Both the position numbers and the translations under genes were made by a program. From [Mycobacterium] fortunisiensis (GTDB lineage Bacteria; Actinomycetota; Actinomycetes; Mycobacteriales; Mycobacteriaceae), in assembly GCF_019050325.1 (NCBI RefSeq), contig NZ_VOMB01000024.1, positions 124,001 to 188,000 on the forward strand: a DNA stretch of 64,000 nucleotides, given 5' to 3'. The notes beneath the pieces were generated by a model, which saw only the letters and a program-made list of their open reading frames with translations, did no database searches and was not told where the DNA came from. Positions 32,771 to 42,287 of this stretch are shown here, in pieces. How positions within the stretch are numbered: the first letter of the stretch is position 1; each line of letters begins with the position of its first letter.

Positions 32771-33538
32771 ATGAAGCGCCTACTCGTCCTCGGCTACGGG
32801 ACCGCGAGCTATCTGGTGTTCGTCGCGGCCTTCCTCTACGCAATCGGCTTCGTCGGCGATTTCGCCGTGCCACGCACCGTCGACTCCGGCATCGCCGCAC
32901 CCCCTGCCGAGGCGGTGATCGTCAACCTGCTGTTGCTGTTGGTCTTCGCCGGCCAGCACAGCGTGATGGCCCGGCCGGCGTTCAAACGCTGGTGGACCCG
33001 GATCGTCCCGCAGGCCATCGAGCGCAGCACCTACGTGCTGCTGTCCAGCCTGGTGCTGTTCCTGTTGTACTGGCAGTGGCGCACCATGCCAACGATCGTG
33101 TGGAACGTGGAATCTCCTGTGGGGCAGGCAATTCTGTGGACACTGTTCTGGCTGGGCTGGGCCACCGCATTTGCCTCGACGTTCATGATCAGCCACCTCG
33201 ACCTGTTCGGCCTGCGGCAGGTGTGGCTGAACTGGCGGGACCGGCCGTATGACGAGCCGGGATTCCGCACGGTGATGCTCTACCGGGTGGTCCGGCACCC
33301 GCTGATGACCGGTTTCATCGTGGCGTTCTGGGCGATCCCGACGATGACCGCGGGCCACCTGCTGTTCGCGGCCGGCAGCACCGCCTACATCCTGGCCGCG
33401 ATCCAACTGGAGGAGCACGATCTGGTGGCCAACCTGGGCGATCAGTACCGCGACTACCGGAAGCGGGTGCCGATGCTGGCGCCCGGGCTTCATCGTGGCC
33501 ACCACAGCGCACCGACTGTGCGGCACCGTCCGGTATAG
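32771..33538 (+). CDS. mddA: Methanethiol S-methyltransferase-like membrane protein (MddA/NnrU family)
   Basis: A 255-residue polytopic membrane methyltransferase. The C-terminal third holds the isoprenylcysteine-methyltransferase-like AdoMet site: YRVVRHPLMTGFIVAFWAIP and QLEEHDLVANLGDQYRDYRKRVPML (RHP and EE-DL-YRxY motifs). MddA methylates methanethiol to dimethyl sulphide; M. tuberculosis Rv3238c is a recalled homologue. ATG 32771 is certain enough: GGAGG sits 6 nt upstream. NnrU and other ICMT-like proteins are close alternatives, so the exact substrate is uncertain. Confidence 0.78.
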   Translation: MKRLLVLGYGTASYLVFVAAFLYAIGFVGDFAVPRTVDSGIAAPPAEAVIVNLLLLLVFAGQHSVMARPAFKRWWTRIVPQAIERSTYVLLSSLVLFLLYWQWRTMPTIVWNVESPVGQAILWTLFWLGWATAFASTFMISHLDLFGLRQVWLNWRDRPYDEPGFRTVMLYRVVRHPLMTGFIVAFWAIPTMTAGHLLFAAGSTAYILAAIQLEEHDLVANLGDQYRDYRKRVPMLAPGLHRGHHSAPTVRHRPV

Positions 33539-33567
33539 CCTGCGGCGATCAGCCTGGCATGCGGTCC

Positions 33568-33591
33568 GGGTGCGGCCACTGGGCCGCACCC
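33568..33591. terminator. Strong bidirectional terminator-like hairpin
   Basis: GGGTGCGGCC (33568-33577) pairs perfectly with GGCCGCACCC (33582-33591) around the 4-nt loop ACTG. It sits between the convergent mddA-like and GjpA-like genes. No T-tract follows. Confidence 0.65.
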
Positions 33592-33600
33592 GACGCACGT

Positions 33601-34707
<1,107 letters not shown>

Positions 34708-34953
34708 GCGATCCCTTTCATCCTGGTCGACATTCGCAGGCGGTGACTCGGCGCACCGTCCGCAGCCGACGACGAGGGACGTTACCCGCCGATATGTAAC
34801 GTGTTTCAGTATTGTCCGAACCGAGTTTGCGTCCACTTGAATGCGCAATATTTAGCAATGGCAATGGTGCTGAACCAACTGGGAATTCGTCAATATTGCT
34901 ACTTACGGTAGCGTAATGAATAGTTGCGGCTACTTGTTAGTAGCATTCACGCT

Positions 34954-35439
34954 TCACCCCTGGTGCCAGCTGAGCAGCTCGCCGGAACCGGACGTCATGA
35001 CGGTGCCGGGCATGACGCGCAACCGGTAGGGGGTCAGCCGCAGCGCGGCGAACTCGGGCGAGGTCGGCCCGCCGCTCCACTGCGGGATGACATACGGGTC
35101 ATAGCCCACCGGCGCGGGGCCGTTGGCGAACCGGTCCCACACCTGCGTGCAGGTTTCGTCGTCGGTGTACCACTCCACCAGACAGTCGGCGGCGCAGGTG
35201 TCGTGGCCGGTGGCCCAATAGCTGACCGACATGTACGGGTGCACCGCCAGATGCGCGCGTTTCACCGGGCTGGGAACGGTTGCGACCCAACCGAACAGAT
35301 CGGTGGCGTCCCACTCCCAGATGGGGTGCAGGATGCGGGTGCGCGGCCGCCCGTCAGCATCGACGGTGGCCACCGACGCCCACACGATCGTGTGGGCCAT
35401 CTCGACGAAGGCAGGGGCGACGCGCTCCAGTGAGGTCAC
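34954..35439 (-). CDS. Pyridoxamine 5'-phosphate oxidase-fold protein
   Basis: A 161-residue split-barrel flavin or F420-binding protein of the general-stress PPOX type: APAFVEMAHTIVWASVATVDADGRPRTRILHPIWEWDATDLFGWVATVPSPVKRAHLAVHPYMSVSYW, ending ALRLTPYRLRVMPGTV. GTG 35439 (VTSLERVAPAF) is preferred over GTG 35466 by comparison with family N-termini. Substrate unknown. It lies just after the TetR/MpaB pair on the same strand but is separated by 40 bp. Confidence 0.85.
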   Translation of the reverse strand: MTSLERVAPAFVEMAHTIVWASVATVDADGRPRTRILHPIWEWDATDLFGWVATVPSPVKRAHLAVHPYMSVSYWATGHDTCAADCLVEWYTDDETCTQVWDRFANGPAPVGYDPYVIPQWSGGPTSPEFAALRLTPYRLRVMPGTVMTSGSGELLSWHQG

Positions 35440-35479
35440 ACCGCCAGCGTAGGCAACGCCCACCACCGGGCGCGGAAGA

Positions 35480-36118
35480 TCAGGCCGAGATCGTCCGAAG
35501 CGACACCGGCAGGCTAGGCAGGAAATGGCGGGTGGCGAAGGCTCGGATGTCTTCGGCGGTGTCGAGTGGTTCGACGCTGGGCAACAGCAGCACCATCGCC
35601 GCGTACCGCAGGATGGTGTCGGCCAGGTCGTTGACCGCCCGTTGGCCGATCCGGTCGGCGAACCCGGCCGGGAAGATCACCTTGAGCGCAGCTGCCATTC
35701 GCTCGATCGCCGCGCCGTAGTGGGTGTGCAGCATCTCCATCACCAACACCGGTTCGTCGGCGATCATCTGGTTGAGCACATGGTGCCGGCGGAACCGCAG
35801 AATCGACAGCGTGAACGCCTCGACATAGTAATTCGATTGCGGTCCGGCATTTTTCAATTCGATGGCGATATCGGCGAACAGCGCCGCGTTCTCCCGCTCG
35901 ATGACCGCCGCGACCAGCTCGTCGCGGTTGGCGAACCTGCGGTAGATCGTGGTGCGGCTGACCCCGGCCCGGCGCGCGACATCGTCGAGCGCGACCCGGC
36001 GCAGACCGTGACGCTCGAACTCGACGAGGGCAGCGTCCAGGATTGCCACCGTCGCGGGCGACGAATCAGACCCCGTCGCGGGCGACGAATCAGCCCCGGG
36101 CATAGCCCTTTTGGGCAA
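35480..36118 (-). CDS. TetR-family transcriptional regulator with internal repeat
   Basis: A 212-residue regulator with HTH VAILDAALVEFERHGLRRVALDDVARRAGVSRTTIYRRFANRDELVAAVI. The N-terminus contains a doubled DSSPAT peptide, from a 19-bp direct repeat with a 24-bp period at 36051-36093, so the start of the protein is low-complexity. The gene begins inside the end of the MpaB-family gene (29-nt overlap in a different frame). It probably regulates that upstream gene and the locus. Confidence 0.86.
   Translation of the reverse strand: MPKRAMPGADSSPATGSDSSPATVAILDAALVEFERHGLRRVALDDVARRAGVSRTTIYRRFANRDELVAAVIERENAALFADIAIELKNAGPQSNYYVEAFTLSILRFRRHHVLNQMIADEPVLVMEMLHTHYGAAIERMAAALKVIFPAGFADRIGQRAVNDLADTILRYAAMVLLLPSVEPLDTAEDIRAFATRHFLPSLPVSLRTISA
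36051..36093. repeat. 19-bp direct repeat at the TetR start
   Basis: GTCGCGGGCGACGAATCAG occurs at 36051-36069 and 36075-36093, period 24 bp (8 codons). It codes a doubled DSSPAT-type peptide and abuts the end of the overlapping MpaB-family frame. Confidence 0.9.
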
Positions 36119-36965
36119 ACTTGTTGTAGCGCACGCTCATCGGTAGATGATCCCACACCCAGTTCACCGGGCGGCTGCGCCAGAATGCCGCGAACCGCTG
36201 ATAATTGCGTTCCTGGCGCTCACTCCACGGCAGCTCCAGCAGGTCACGCGCCCGCGGCGGCAGACCGCCGGTGGTCAGGAACGCCGCGGCCGGGTTGAAC
36301 ACGAGGGCGACGATCCGCCAGACGGCCGGGTGTACGGCCTTGGGGCACGGGAAGCCCTTGGTGACATAGCCGACGCCGTAGCGCGCCGACTTGTGCGGGA
36401 CGGCCACCTCGTTGAGCATCCGGTCCCAGTACTTCTCGAACTCGGCATACGTGGCCGGCATCGGCCGGTCACTGACCCCGTAGCGCCGGTACCAGGTCTT
36501 GGACTCGGCGTAGATCTGCTCCTTCTCGGCGTCGCTGAGCCGCTTCACGAAGGTGTCGGCGAAGTAGAAGATCTGCTCGACGAAGGTGGCGTGCGCCCAG
36601 AAGTAGGTGTCGGGATCGAGCGCGTGATAGCGGGACACCACTTCTCCGTCGGGGCCGGGCATATCGCCCTTGACGTGGTGGTGGAAGTCGCGCACCTGGA
36701 GGCCGGCGTTGTCAGCTTCGGACCCGTAGACCGTCCGGAAGATCGGCGGGATGGTGCGCTTGAGTCGCTCGGCGGTGTCGGCGAAGAACGTCGAATGGTC
36801 CAGCACGCCCTGCCCAAGCTCGGCCAGCATGTTCTGCAGGACGGCGGGACGCGGCCCGATCAGATACATCCGGTTGTCACCGAAGTACTTCCAGACCAGC
36901 GATTGCGGTCCCAGCGGCAAGCCGTCGGTCTGTTGCGGGTGATCGGCCAACTCGGTCATGGACAC
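36090..36965 (-). CDS. MpaB-family oxygenase (DUF2236)
   Basis: A 291-residue protein of the MpaB/Lcp-like DUF2236 family, haem-containing oxygenases that include mycophenolic acid cluster MpaB and latex-clearing protein. Seen: LGPQSLVWKYFGDNRMYLIGPRPAVLQNMLAELGQGVLDHSTF near the N-terminus, VSRYHALDPDTYFWAHATFVEQIFYFADTF (the conserved H-x-x-x-FxE region) and ARDLLELPWSERQERNYQRFAAFW. Substrates are usually lipids or isoprenoids. It overlaps the TetR gene by 29 nt, implying joint transcription. Confidence 0.87.
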   Translation of the reverse strand: MSMTELADHPQQTDGLPLGPQSLVWKYFGDNRMYLIGPRPAVLQNMLAELGQGVLDHSTFFADTAERLKRTIPPIFRTVYGSEADNAGLQVRDFHHHVKGDMPGPDGEVVSRYHALDPDTYFWAHATFVEQIFYFADTFVKRLSDAEKEQIYAESKTWYRRYGVSDRPMPATYAEFEKYWDRMLNEVAVPHKSARYGVGYVTKGFPCPKAVHPAVWRIVALVFNPAAAFLTTGGLPPRARDLLELPWSERQERNYQRFAAFWRSRPVNWVWDHLPMSVRYNKFAQKGYARG

Positions 36966-37090
36966 AGTGTTACAGATTTCGCACTTTGTACCAAGACGCT
37001 GTGACCGGGGTCACCGACAGGGTGGTCGGCGTTATCGTGCCGTTGCCGGACCGGTCGCGTGCTGAGACCCGCCGTTGGAATGATGCGCAG

Positions 37091-37939
37091 GTGACCTCGC
37101 TGACCCGCCGCGACGCGCTGCGTCTGGGCGTCACCGGTGCGGGTGCCGCGGGACTGATGGCATTGGGCGGCCTGCTCGATCCGCCGACGCCCCACGCGTC
37201 TCCGGGCCCCAACCAACCCGCCTCCGCGGGCGCCCCGCTGCCGACCCGCGATTCGGGGTCGTTCATCTCCGCGGCCCGCGGCGGTGTCGAAACCAACTGG
37301 ATCATCGCCCGCCCGCCAGGCCAGCACGGCCCACTGCGACCGGTGATCGCCCTGCACGGGATGGACAACGATGCTGCGGGCGTGATGGACCTCGGCATCC
37401 CGGAAGCACTGGCCCAGCTGACCGCAGCCGGCCGGCCGCCGTTCGCGGTGGTCAGTGTGGACGGCGGCAACTCGTTTTGGCGCCGTCGAGCTTCCGGGGA
37501 GGACTCCGGGGCGATGGTGCTCAACGAGCTGATCCCGATGCTGGCCACCAAGGGCCTCGACACCTCACGCGTGGCCTTCATGGGCTGGTCGATGGGCGGC
37601 TACGGCGCCATGTTGTTGGGTGCCAGACTGGGCGCCGCGCGCACCGCGGCGGTCTGTGCGATCAGCGCGGCGCTGTACCTGACGTACTGGGGCGCGCCGC
37701 CCGACGCCTTCGACAGCCTCGAAGACTGGCAGCAGAACTCTGCGCTGAGATTGCTACCGGCGCTGGGGTCGATCCCGGTGCGCATCGACTGCGGCACCGG
37801 GGACAGGTTTTACGCCGCGTCCAGAATGTTCGCCAACCAGCTACCGAGGACCCCGACCGTGGGCTTCTACCCCGGCGGCCACGATCAGGAATTCTGGCGC
37901 GCGCACTTGTCCGATGAGCTTGCCTGGCTCGATTCTTGA
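37091..37939 (+). CDS. Tat-exported alpha/beta-hydrolase esterase
   Basis: About 282 residues from GTG 37091. The N-terminus has a Tat signal (LTRRDALRLGVTGAGAAGLMALGG). The mature part is an esterase with the nucleophile elbow GWSMGGYG and catalytic histidine in FYPGGHDQEFW. It resembles the Ag85/esterase D group of exported mycobacterial esterases in outline, but I cannot prove acyltransferase activity. A longer frame from 36986 is open but would place a hydrophilic stretch before the Tat motif. Confidence 0.84.
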   Translation: MTSLTRRDALRLGVTGAGAAGLMALGGLLDPPTPHASPGPNQPASAGAPLPTRDSGSFISAARGGVETNWIIARPPGQHGPLRPVIALHGMDNDAAGVMDLGIPEALAQLTAAGRPPFAVVSVDGGNSFWRRRASGEDSGAMVLNELIPMLATKGLDTSRVAFMGWSMGGYGAMLLGARLGAARTAAVCAISAALYLTYWGAPPDAFDSLEDWQQNSALRLLPALGSIPVRIDCGTGDRFYAASRMFANQLPRTPTVGFYPGGHDQEFWRAHLSDELAWLDS

Positions 37940-37952
37940 ACCGCGCCTTGGG

Positions 37953-38180
37953 TCAGCGACGCAACCGGGCGATAGCCAGCACCACCAGCACGCCGGCCGT
38001 TCCCGCCAACACCAGGGACAACACCAACAGCGGCGCCGAATAGCCGACCGCCGTGGTGGCCGGCTCGCCGTCGAGCACCGGGGCCACCTCGATCGTGGTG
38101 CTGGCCGCGAGCCAACTCAGCACAGCGCCCACGGCCGCCACCACGGCCACCACCAGCTCGAGCACAGCCCGCGGTTTCAC
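37953..38180 (-). CDS. Small two-helix membrane protein
   Basis: A 75-residue protein starting at GTG 38180 (VKPRAVLELVVAVVAAVGAVLSW), with two hydrophobic segments (about 7-27 and 50-70) and a short polar loop containing DGEPATT. Its start overlaps the stop of the preceding gene by 4 nt (GTGA), so it is the last gene of the hemB-downstream cluster. No function is known. Confidence 0.7.
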   Translation of the reverse strand: MKPRAVLELVVAVVAAVGAVLSWLAASTTIEVAPVLDGEPATTAVGYSAPLLVLSLVLAGTAGVLVVLAIARLRR

Positions 38181-38659
38181 GGGGTCCGCTCCGCGACCAG
38201 CGGCTCCAATGCTTCGCGCAACCGTCGGTGCTTGCGCGCCCACGCCTGAGCCGAGCGCTTGCCGGTGAGCTGCAACCCGATGCCGGTGCGGCCCCGCGGC
38301 ACCCCGGTGAGCTCGCCGAGGGCACGCGCGGACTGCCACTTGGGCACTTCTGAACCCGACGCCTCGGGATAGATCGCCACGATCTCGTCGACCTGCAACG
38401 TCTCGGCCCCCTGACGCAGGGTGTGGGCGGTCAACTCGACGGACGTGTGGATGCGGGCGGCCTTGATCTGGATGGCGACGAACCCCGACACCAGCAGCAG
38501 GAACACCAGCGGGATCCACAGGTCGTGGCCGTATCCGCCGGTCTTCTGCAGGATCGCCATCCCGACCCCGGCGAACGGGCCCAACAGCAGCCAGCCCCAG
38601 CTGGCCCCGTTCTCGTAGAACAGCACCTCGGGGGTGACCTTGTTCACCTGCTCACTCAC
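38177..38659 (-). CDS. Membrane-anchored DUF3093-like protein
   Basis: About 160 residues. It has two closely spaced N-terminal helices (WGWLLLGPFAGVGMAIL and LWIPLVFLLLVSGFVAIQI) and then a cytoplasmic domain ARIHTSVELTAHTLRQGAETLQVDEIVAIYPEA...GKRSAQAWARKHRRLREAL. The layout suggests DUF3093 or a related PH-like membrane family; this is tentative. GTG 38659 overlaps the previous stop by 8 nt. It belongs to the group after hemB, like the small membrane genes there in other mycobacteria. Confidence 0.65.
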   Translation of the reverse strand: MSEQVNKVTPEVLFYENGASWGWLLLGPFAGVGMAILQKTGGYGHDLWIPLVFLLLVSGFVAIQIKAARIHTSVELTAHTLRQGAETLQVDEIVAIYPEASGSEVPKWQSARALGELTGVPRGRTGIGLQLTGKRSAQAWARKHRRLREALEPLVAERTP

Positions 38660-39059
38660 CTTCGTCTTCCCTCCGCTGCGGCAGCGCACTCAGACCCGTT
38701 CCCACGATCAGCAGGAGCACACCGAGCACCGTGAGAATGTGGACCACACCGAGCCGGGCGGTCAACGCCACGATGACCATGGTGGCCAGCGACAACGCGA
38801 TCGCGGCCCGCCGGAACCGCGGGTCACCGGTGCGGCTGCGGCCGGCCAGATACGCCATGCCGAACCCGGCGAGCGCGGTGAGCACCCCGCCACCACGGAG
38901 CAGGAGCGGGTCCGCGCCGGGCAAGCTCACCGAGGCCGCAAACATTCCACCGACGACCAGCAGCACCGCGGCCACCAGCCAGAAGCCGAAGCCGACAGTT
39001 GCCACGAGTGGTCGACTCGGCGCCGGACGTGGCTCTTGCGACGCGGGTGATGAAGGCAT
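38652..39059 (-). CDS. Four-helix membrane protein
   Basis: A 135-residue protein with four predicted helices: VGFGFWLVAAVLLVVGGMF, GGGVLTALAGFGMAYLAG, RFRRAAIALSLATMVIVAL and VVHILTVLGVLLLIVGTGL. No catalytic motif is visible. It probably corresponds to one of the small genes near hemB (Rv0513/Rv0514 region). Its stop overlaps the next start by 8 nt, so translation is coupled. Confidence 0.7.
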   Translation of the reverse strand: MPSSPASQEPRPAPSRPLVATVGFGFWLVAAVLLVVGGMFAASVSLPGADPLLLRGGGVLTALAGFGMAYLAGRSRTGDPRFRRAAIALSLATMVIVALTARLGVVHILTVLGVLLLIVGTGLSALPQRREDEGE

Positions 39060-39078
39060 TGCCGGGAAGCGTAGCGAA

Positions 39079-39525
39079 TCACCGGGTGAAGAAACCGTTG
39101 GCGTCCTTGCGGTGCAGCAGGTACACCCCGCCGGCGATCAGGACCGAGCCGACGATGGCGGTGACGGCGTAACCCACCGCGGCCGCATCCTCACGTTCAC
39201 CGGTCAGCAGACTGCTGATCGCATGCAGCATCGATACGAGTCCGCCGCTGGTCAGCAAGGTGCGGGCCCATCGGTAGCCCTGCCGCATGAGCAGGAGGAA
39301 GGCCACCACGATCGAGGTCAGCACCACGACGAACATCGCCGAGAACACCACGGTCACCGAGCGCTGCACGCCGGTGCCGGTGCCGGTGCCGGTGCCGGTG
39401 AACAGGTCGATCAGATAGCCGAGCACCATCAGTACCAGCGCCGCCGTCCACAGCCAGAATCCGGTGTCGACGTCGTCGGGACGTTCGGCCGGGTCCGGGT
39501 GTGGTTCGCCGCTCGGGTCCGTCAC
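39079..39525 (-). CDS. Membrane protein with TG-repeat loop, coupled to hemB
   Basis: About 148 residues. GTG 39525 overlaps the hemB stop by 4 nt, which makes it the preferred start over the TTG at 39534. Four helices: WLWTAALVLMVLGYLIDLF, SVTVVFSAMFVVVLTSIVVAF, the GLVSMLHAISSLL region, and AVGYAVTAIVGSVLIAGGVYLL. Between helices one and two is a (Thr-Gly)5 stretch from a DNA repeat at 39371-39400. Counterpart of Rv0513 by position. No function is known. Confidence 0.75.
   Translation of the reverse strand: MTDPSGEPHPDPAERPDDVDTGFWLWTAALVLMVLGYLIDLFTGTGTGTGTGVQRSVTVVFSAMFVVVLTSIVVAFLLLMRQGYRWARTLLTSGGLVSMLHAISSLLTGEREDAAAVGYAVTAIVGSVLIAGGVYLLHRKDANGFFTR
39371..39400. repeat. Tandem hexamer repeat inside a membrane-protein gene
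   Basis: Five copies of CCGGTG, encoding alternating Thr-Gly in the loop of the protein at 39079. Like the repeat at 33910, it is in frame. Confidence 0.9.
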
Positions 39526-40502
39526 GCCAGCCAACCGGCCACATCGGCCGCCCAGTAGGTCAGCACAATGTCGGCGCCGGCCCGCCGGATCCCGGTCAGT
39601 GACTCCAGCGCCGCCGAGCGCAGGTCGATCCAGCCGTTGGCGGCGGCCGCGCAGATCATCGAGTACTCACCTGAGATCTGGTATGCCGCAACGGGTACCG
39701 GTGAGATGTCGGCCGCGGCGCGCACCACGTCGAGGTAGCTCATCGCGGGCTTGACCATCACCATGTCGGCGCCCTCGTCGATGTCGAGTTCGATCTCGTG
39801 CACGGCCTCGCGGATGTTGCCCGGATCCTGTTGGTAGGTACGACGATCGCCGACGAGGCTGGAGGAGACCGCTTCGCGGAACGGGCCGTAGAACGCCGAG
39901 GCAAACTTGGCGGCGTAGGCCAGGATCGCGACGTCGGCGTGCCCGGCGGCGTCCAGCCCGTCGCGAATGGCGGCCACCTGACCGTCCATCATGCCGCTGG
40001 GCCCGACCACGTGCGCACCCGATTCCGCTTGTGCCACAGCGAGTTCCACGTAGCGGGCATTCGTGGCGTCGTTGTCAACTCTGCCGGCCCGGTCCAATAC
40101 CCCGCAGTGTCCGTGGTCGGTGAACTCGTCGAGGCAGGTGTCGGCCATCAGCACGGTGGCGTCGCCGAGGTCCTTGGCCAGATCCCGCAGCGCCACGTTG
40201 AGGATGCCGTCCGGATCGATACCCACCGCGCCCGTCGGATCCTTGTCCTCGTCGCGGGGCACGCCGAACAACATCAGCCCGCCCACGCCCGCGGCCACCG
40301 CGTCGGCGGCCGCCTGCCGCAGCGAATCGCGGGTGTGCTGCACCACGCCGGGCATCGAACCGATGGGGCGCGGTTCCGACAGACCGTCGGCGACGAACAT
40401 CGGCAGCACCAGGTGCTGCGACTCCAGGGTCGTCTGGGCCACCAGACGACGTATCGCCGGGGTGGAGCGCAGGCGACGGGGCCGGTGCCTCGGAAACGCC
40501 AC
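39522..40502 (-). CDS. hemB: Delta-aminolevulinic acid dehydratase (porphobilinogen synthase)
   Basis: About 326 residues from GTG 40502, supported by AAGGAGG 7 nt upstream; an open frame to 40601 passes through the hairpin repeat and is not coding. The enzyme condenses two 5-aminolevulinates into porphobilinogen. The two active lysines are in ILAYAAKFASAFYGPF and MVMVKPAMSYLD; the metal/substrate region VLMADTCLDEFTDHGHCG is present. It is the last biosynthetic gene of hemA-hemC-hemD-hemB here, separated from hemD by a 100-bp gap that holds a repeat copy. Confidence 0.95.
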   Translation of the reverse strand: MAFPRHRPRRLRSTPAIRRLVAQTTLESQHLVLPMFVADGLSEPRPIGSMPGVVQHTRDSLRQAAADAVAAGVGGLMLFGVPRDEDKDPTGAVGIDPDGILNVALRDLAKDLGDATVLMADTCLDEFTDHGHCGVLDRAGRVDNDATNARYVELAVAQAESGAHVVGPSGMMDGQVAAIRDGLDAAGHADVAILAYAAKFASAFYGPFREAVSSSLVGDRRTYQQDPGNIREAVHEIELDIDEGADMVMVKPAMSYLDVVRAAADISPVPVAAYQISGEYSMICAAAANGWIDLRSAALESLTGIRRAGADIVLTYWAADVAGWLA

Positions 40503-40534
40503 AGCCAAGCCTCCTTCTCGTTGTCCCCTTATCC

Positions 40535-40595
40535 GCCGAAACCGCATTCCAGCAGAAGAAGTTCGAGTACCAGCCTGCCGGAATGTCGTTTCGAC
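40535..40595. repeat. 60-bp hairpin repeat, copy 2 (imperfect stem)
   Basis: Left arm 40535-40555 and right arm 40575-40595 pair at about 17 of 21 positions around a 19-nt loop. Arms and loop match copy 1 at 1618-1678: GCATTCCAGCAG, the loop core AAGTTCGAGTA, and GGAATGTCGTTTCG. It lies between hemD and hemB, inside the operon, and so may cause partial termination or mark an RNA processing site. Confidence 0.85.
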
Positions 40596-40607
40596 CGGCA
40601 CGGTTCC

Positions 40608-42287
40608 CTACCGGCGGCGGCTCTTCTTCCGCGGCGGGGGCAGCGCACCCTCGGCGCGCAGCCGTGCGGCATGCTCGGCGAGCGCGTCGACCAGCGGCCC
40701 CACGGCAGCGGTCTCCGGCTGCACGTCCACCCGCAGGCCGAACTCGGCGGCAGTCTCCGCGGTCTTCGGACCGATGCAGGCCACGATGGTCCGGGCGTGC
40801 GGCTTGCCGGCGATACCGACCAGGTTGCGCACCGTCGAGCTGGAGGTGAAGCAGACCGCGTCGAACCCGCCGGTCTTGATCATCTCGCGGGTCTGCGCCG
40901 GCGGCGGAGCGGCCCGCACCGTGCGGTAGGCGGTGACGTCCTCGATCTCCCAGCCGCGCTCACGCAAGCCCTCGGCCAGGGTCTCGGTGGCGATGTCCGC
41001 CCGGGGCAGCAGCACCCGGTTCACCGGATCGAAAACCTCGTCGAACGGCGGGAACTCCTCCAGCAAGCCCAGCGAGGACTGCTCACCCGAGGGCACCAGC
41101 TCGGGGTTGATCCCGAAGGCCCGCACCTTGTCGGCGGTGGCCTGCCCGACGCAGGCGATCTTCACCCCGGAGAACGCCCGCGCGTCCAGACCGAACTCGT
41201 TGAACTTCTCCCACACCGCGCGAACCGCGTTGGTGGAGGTGAACACCACCCACTGGAAGCGTCCGTCGACCAGGCCCTTGACCGCGCGCTCCATCTGCGC
41301 GGGGCTGCGCGGCGGCTCGACGGCGATGGTCGGCACCTCGATGGGCAGGGCGCCGTGGCCCACGAGCCGATCACTCATCTCGCCGGCCTGATCCTTGGTG
41401 CGCGGCACCAGCACGGTCCAGCCGTACAGGGCGCGGCTCTCCCACCAGTTCAGCTTGGCCCGGTTGGCCACGGTCTTGCCGATCGTGACGACCAGCGGGC
41501 CGGTGAGCGGACCGGCCAGCTCGCTGCCGGCCGGCTTCTCCAGCACGCCCTTGTCGAGCAGACCGCCCAGCGTGGTCTCCACCGACCGCTGCTGGCAGGT
41601 GGTACCGCTGGCGGTCACCACCGCCGGGGTGCTCTCGACCAGCCCCTGCTCGATCAGGGTGCGGGCGGCTTCGGGCAGGTGCGACGCCGTCGCGTGCAGG
41701 ATCAGCGGCCCCGGCGCGGCGGCCAGCGCCGCCCAGTCCACGTCACCCCGGACATCTGCCACGGTGTGCGAGGACCCCAGCGGCAGGCCCGCGTAGGTCG
41801 GCACCGCGCTGGTGGCGGGCAGCCCGGGGACGATCTCGAAGTTCACGTGGCTCTTGGCCAGCGCACCGATCTCGGTGATGACGGCATCCACGGACAGCGG
41901 GTCACCGGCGACCAGGCGCACCACGTCGTAGCCGTGACGGGCCTCGGCGACCAGCGTCTTGGCCACCTCGGCAGGATCGCCGAGGGCGGGGCGGATCTCG
42001 GGCCCACCGGGGATGACGGCGGCCTGCTCGTCTGCGGGACTGGCAGTCGCCTCGGCACCTGAGGCGTCAGCGGCCTTGGCCGGCTCGGCCGGGGCCGGGC
42101 CGGACGCCGGCGGCAACTCGGTGCCGATCAGGGCCAGTACGGCTTCGGGAACGTCGGGATCGGTGAACACCAACTCGGCGTGCGCCAACACTGATTGCGC
42201 CCGCGCCGTCAGCAGCCCCGGATCGCCCGGGCCCGAGCCCACAAATGTGATGCGGCCGGGCTTCGCCTTGCGGCCTCGCATGGTCAT
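40608..42287 (-). CDS. hemD: Uroporphyrinogen-III synthase fused to a SUMT-like methyltransferase domain
   Basis: A 559-residue fusion. The N-terminal half is a tetrapyrrole methylase with GSGPGDPGLLTARAQSVL, an Ala/Pro-rich insert near 50-80, and VRLVAGDPLSVD; the C-terminal half is HemD (VFTSTNAVRAVWEK, VCFTSSSTVRNLVG), which cyclises hydroxymethylbilane to uroporphyrinogen III. Actinobacterial HemD carries this fusion (Rv0511, about 565 residues), so the methylase may feed sirohaem or cobalamin. ATG 42287 overlaps the hemC stop by 4 nt. Confidence 0.94.
   Translation of the reverse strand: MTMRGRKAKPGRITFVGSGPGDPGLLTARAQSVLAHAELVFTDPDVPEAVLALIGTELPPASGPAPAEPAKAADASGAEATASPADEQAAVIPGGPEIRPALGDPAEVAKTLVAEARHGYDVVRLVAGDPLSVDAVITEIGALAKSHVNFEIVPGLPATSAVPTYAGLPLGSSHTVADVRGDVDWAALAAAPGPLILHATASHLPEAARTLIEQGLVESTPAVVTASGTTCQQRSVETTLGGLLDKGVLEKPAGSELAGPLTGPLVVTIGKTVANRAKLNWWESRALYGWTVLVPRTKDQAGEMSDRLVGHGALPIEVPTIAVEPPRSPAQMERAVKGLVDGRFQWVVFTSTNAVRAVWEKFNEFGLDARAFSGVKIACVGQATADKVRAFGINPELVPSGEQSSLGLLEEFPPFDEVFDPVNRVLLPRADIATETLAEGLRERGWEIEDVTAYRTVRAAPPPAQTREMIKTGGFDAVCFTSSSTVRNLVGIAGKPHARTIVACIGPKTAETAAEFGLRVDVQPETAAVGPLVDALAEHAARLRAEGALPPPRKKSRRR

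Noticed and set aside
39798..42062. A 754-residue plus-strand open frame over hemB and hemD
   Set aside because: High-GC shadow of the minus-strand haem genes; the product is Arg/Gly/His-rich with no domain and no ribosome-binding site.
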